Positions 6,292-7,982 of a stretch of 7,982 nucleotides of DNA are shown in pieces (within the stretch, counting starts at the first letter, position 1; each line of letters starts with the position of its first letter). The notes beneath the pieces were generated by a model. The model was not told the origin of the DNA and did no database searches. It saw only the letters and a program-made list of their open reading frames with translations. This DNA is from an uncultured Pseudomonadota bacterium. Lineage in GTDB: Bacteria; Pseudomonadota; Gammaproteobacteria; Burkholderiales; Rhodocyclaceae. The stretch covers positions 1 through 7,982 of the forward strand of contig CAJAHZ010000199.1 of assembly GCA_903939665.1 (NCBI GenBank), given 5' to 3'. A program made the position numbers and the translations under genes.

Positions 6292-7394
6292 CCGTGAAAT
6301 GTGATGGGCTGCGTGCCGGCAAAAACGCGCTTCGGCGTCTTGAAGGCAACGACATGGTCGACGTCGAGCTTGATGCCGATCTTCTCGCCCAGCGCATGAT
6401 TGTGGTGTGATGGAACCAGCGAGAGGACTTTGGCGCCGCTGCCCAGGCGCAAGGTGTAGAGAATGTCGGCGCCGCGAAACGATTTGTGCAGAACTTCCGC
6501 CTGCAGGCCGCTACGGTCGTCGTGGATGATGTCGTCCGGGCGGAGCAGCACGTCGACGCCGCAGCCTTTGCCGCAGGTGTCGCAGCCTTGGCCGCACTCC
6601 AACGGCACGTGCGATTCAAGAATGCCTAGCTCGACTTCGACGCGGTTGTTGTCCACCACCATGCCCGGCAGGAATACGCCCTGTCCGACGAAGTCAGCGA
6701 CAAAGCGGTTGGCTGGCTGGTGGTACAGGTTGTAAGGCGTGTCCCACTGCTGAATGGTTCCTTCGGCCATCACGCCGATTTCGTCGGCCATGGCGAAGGC
6801 CTCATGCTGGTCGTGGGTGACGAGCACGGCGGTGATTCCCTGACTTTTGAGGATGTCGCGTACCTCAAGTGAGAGTCGCTCGCGCAGGTCGACGTCGAGA
6901 TTGGAGAAGGGCTCGTCGAGCAGGATCAACTGCGGTCGCGGCGCCAGCGCGCGCGCCAGGGCAACGCGCTGCTGCTGTCCGCCGGAGAGTTCGTGTGGGT
7001 ATTTGCCGCCTTGCCCACTCAATCCTACCGTCGCCAGTAGCTCATCAACGCGGGTTGCGCGCTTGTCGTGCGTGATTTTCGCCAGTCCGAAGCCGATGTT
7101 CTCCGTTACCGTGAGGTGCGGGAACAGGGCATAGTCCTGAAAAACCATGCCGATGCGTCGGCGTTCAGGCGGTACGCGAAAGCCGGCACGACTGACGGAT
7201 GTCTTTTCGATGCGGATTTCTCCGGCGGCGATTTCCTCGAAACCGGCAATGCAGCGCAGTAGCGTCGTTTTGCCGCAACCCGACGGGCCGAGTAGACAGG
7301 CGATCTTCCCCGTCTCGACGCGAAACCCGACTCCGTTGACGACCGTGAGTGTGCCGTAACGCTGAACGATGCCTTCGAGTTCGAGGTGAGCCAT
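6288..7394 (-). CDS. fbpC: Ferric iron ABC transporter ATP-binding protein (FbpC-like)
   Basis: This is the ATPase that would drive Fe3+ import from the periplasm with the FbpB-type permease encoded divergently. The 368-residue protein has Walker A GPSGCGKTT (36-44), Q-loop VFQDYALFPHLTV (Q86), signature LSGGQQQR (136-143), Walker B LILLDEP (156-162), D-loop SNLD (164-167) and H-loop THD (H194). A C-terminal regulatory/TOBE region starts near 235 with VADFVGQGVFLPG, as in FbpC and related ferric or sulfate importers, and contains VLLRPDDIIHDD. An unusual C267-C271-C274-C278 motif (CGQGCDTCGKGC) lies just before it. The ATG at 7392-7394 (MAHLELEG) was chosen; a TTG nine bases upstream would add three residues, and neither has a clear Shine-Dalgarno. 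The stop overlaps the aat start. Thiamine or putrescine transport is possible, but the FbpB-like neighbour favours iron. Confidence 0.92.
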   Translation of the reverse strand: MAHLELEGIVQRYGTLTVVNGVGFRVETGKIACLLGPSGCGKTTLLRCIAGFEEIAAGEIRIEKTSVSRAGFRVPPERRRIGMVFQDYALFPHLTVTENIGFGLAKITHDKRATRVDELLATVGLSGQGGKYPHELSGGQQQRVALARALAPRPQLILLDEPFSNLDVDLRERLSLEVRDILKSQGITAVLVTHDQHEAFAMADEIGVMAEGTIQQWDTPYNLYHQPANRFVADFVGQGVFLPGMVVDNNRVEVELGILESHVPLECGQGCDTCGKGCGVDVLLRPDDIIHDDRSGLQAEVLHKSFRGADILYTLRLGSGAKVLSLVPSHHNHALGEKIGIKLDVDHVVAFKTPKRVFAGTQPITFHG

Positions 7395-7474
7395 GGGATG
7401 CAAGCCGGTCTGGATAGGTTCGTGCGGGAAATCGTGACGGAAACGCGTTGGGAATGCCAGAGGATGAGCAGCCA

Positions 7475-7493
7475 GTCAATTATAATTCGCATT
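7475..7493. promoter_or_regulatory. Symmetric divergent -10 element with overlapping Fur-box-like sequence
   Basis: Within the 113-base gap between fbpC and the permease gene, AATTATAATT (7478-7487) is perfectly self-complementary. It gives a consensus TATAAT on the plus strand (7481-7486) and another on the minus strand (7479-7484). Plus-strand transcription would start about 15 bases before the permease ATG, and minus-strand transcription about 78 bases before fbpC. Neither direction has a good -35, which suggests activation or weak basal use. The 19 bases at 7475-7493 match the classical Fur consensus (GATAATGATAATCATTATC) at 11 of 19 positions by hand. Iron repression of both transcripts is therefore plausible but not shown. 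Confidence 0.5.
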
Positions 7494-7507
7494 TACGCAG
7501 CTCCGCC

Positions 7508-7982
7508 ATGAAAACCTCCCGCTTCAATTTTCTGCTCGTGATTTCCGCGACCGTTGCCGCCCTTGTCGGGCTGCCGGTGGCGAGCGTGCTGGCGAACATC
7601 TTTAGTGGTGGTACGGCGGGCACGTGGTCCCATCTGGCTTCAACTGTTCTCCCGGAATATGTTGCCAATACGCTCTGGCTGTGCGCTGGCGTCGGCCTTG
7701 GCGTCATTGTGCTCGGCGTGGCGACCGCCTGGCTGACCGCGATGCACGATTTCCCTGGGCGGCGCATTTTTGAATGGGCGCTGGTCTTGCCGCTCGCGGT
7801 GCCGGCATACGTTCTGGCCTATGTCTATACCGATTTTCTGCAGTTCGTTGGTCCGCTGCAGAGCGCCTTGCGTGAGTCTTTCGGCTGGAGCCGCGCCGAT
7901 TATTGGTTTCCGGATGTGCGCACGCTTGGCGGTGCGGTGCTGATGTTCGTTTTTGTTCTCTATCCCTATGTCTATCTGCTGG
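7508..7982 (+). CDS. fbpB: Ferric iron ABC transporter permease (FbpB-like), N-terminal part
   Basis: This is the first 158 residues of an inner-membrane permease, cut by the right edge. It begins MKTSRFNFLLVISATVAALV. Hydrophobic segments lie at about 7-31, 55-79, 90-113 and 139-157. The phrases PEYVANTLWL (49-58), LVLPLAVPAYVLAYVYTDFL (92-111) and GAVLMFVFVLYPYVYLL (142-158) are characteristic of Fbp/Sfu-type ferric permeases, which usually have more than 500 residues in two homologous halves. It is divergent from the ATPase gene, whereas many fbp loci are collinear (A-B-C). The ATG at 7508-7510 follows the TATAAT at 7481 closely. No Shine-Dalgarno is evident in the roughly 15-base leader, which reads CGCAGCTCCGCC before the start. 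A related spermidine/putrescine-type permease cannot be fully excluded from this fragment. Confidence 0.88.
   Translation, partial: MKTSRFNFLLVISATVAALVGLPVASVLANIFSGGTAGTWSHLASTVLPEYVANTLWLCAGVGLGVIVLGVATAWLTAMHDFPGRRIFEWALVLPLAVPAYVLAYVYTDFLQFVGPLQSALRESFGWSRADYWFPDVRTLGGAVLMFVFVLYPYVYLL

Overview
The window looks like a chromosomal segment of a GC-rich Gram-negative proteobacterium, most likely a betaproteobacterium of the Rhodocyclales type. This is inferred from gene content and protein style (RnfABCD, class 2 PyrD, the Aat-Bpt pair, FbpBC); no rRNA or other phylogenetic marker is present. Nearly all of the sequence is coding, and almost all genes lie on the minus strand.

Layout from right to left, in the direction of most transcription. 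Bases 7508-7982 (+) hold the start of an Fbp-type ferric iron permease. A short divergent control region follows (7395-7507), with a self-complementary -10 element inside a Fur-box-like stretch. On the minus strand come the iron ABC ATPase fbpC, then aat (4-base overlap), then bpt (5-base gap). This apparent operon joins iron uptake to the two N-degron-tagging aminoacyl transferases. Downstream, 4449-4775 (+) holds the C-terminal remnant of a GntR/FCD-family regulator. It has lost its DNA-binding half and is preceded by a strong, nearly symmetric intrinsic terminator (4382-4408). Next come pyrD (quinone-linked dihydroorotate dehydrogenase) and the operon rnfA-rnfB-rnfC-rnfD, which is cut by the left edge inside rnfD. 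Rnf is the membrane complex that exchanges electrons between NADH and ferredoxin, coupled to ion movement.

The genes share an iron and redox theme (Fe import, Fe-S-rich Rnf, flavoenzyme PyrD), but only the fbpC-aat-bpt and rnfABCD groups look like true operons. The most interesting details are small. They are a four-cysteine cluster in the regulatory domain of FbpC, the symmetric divergent promoter, a dispersed-repeat-like inverted repeat that supplies the last codons of rnfC, a decayed regulator beside a terminator, and pyrimidine-rich leaders without Shine-Dalgarno sequences before rnfA and rnfC. I see no wholly new multi-gene system, tRNA, rRNA, CRISPR array or intact mobile element.
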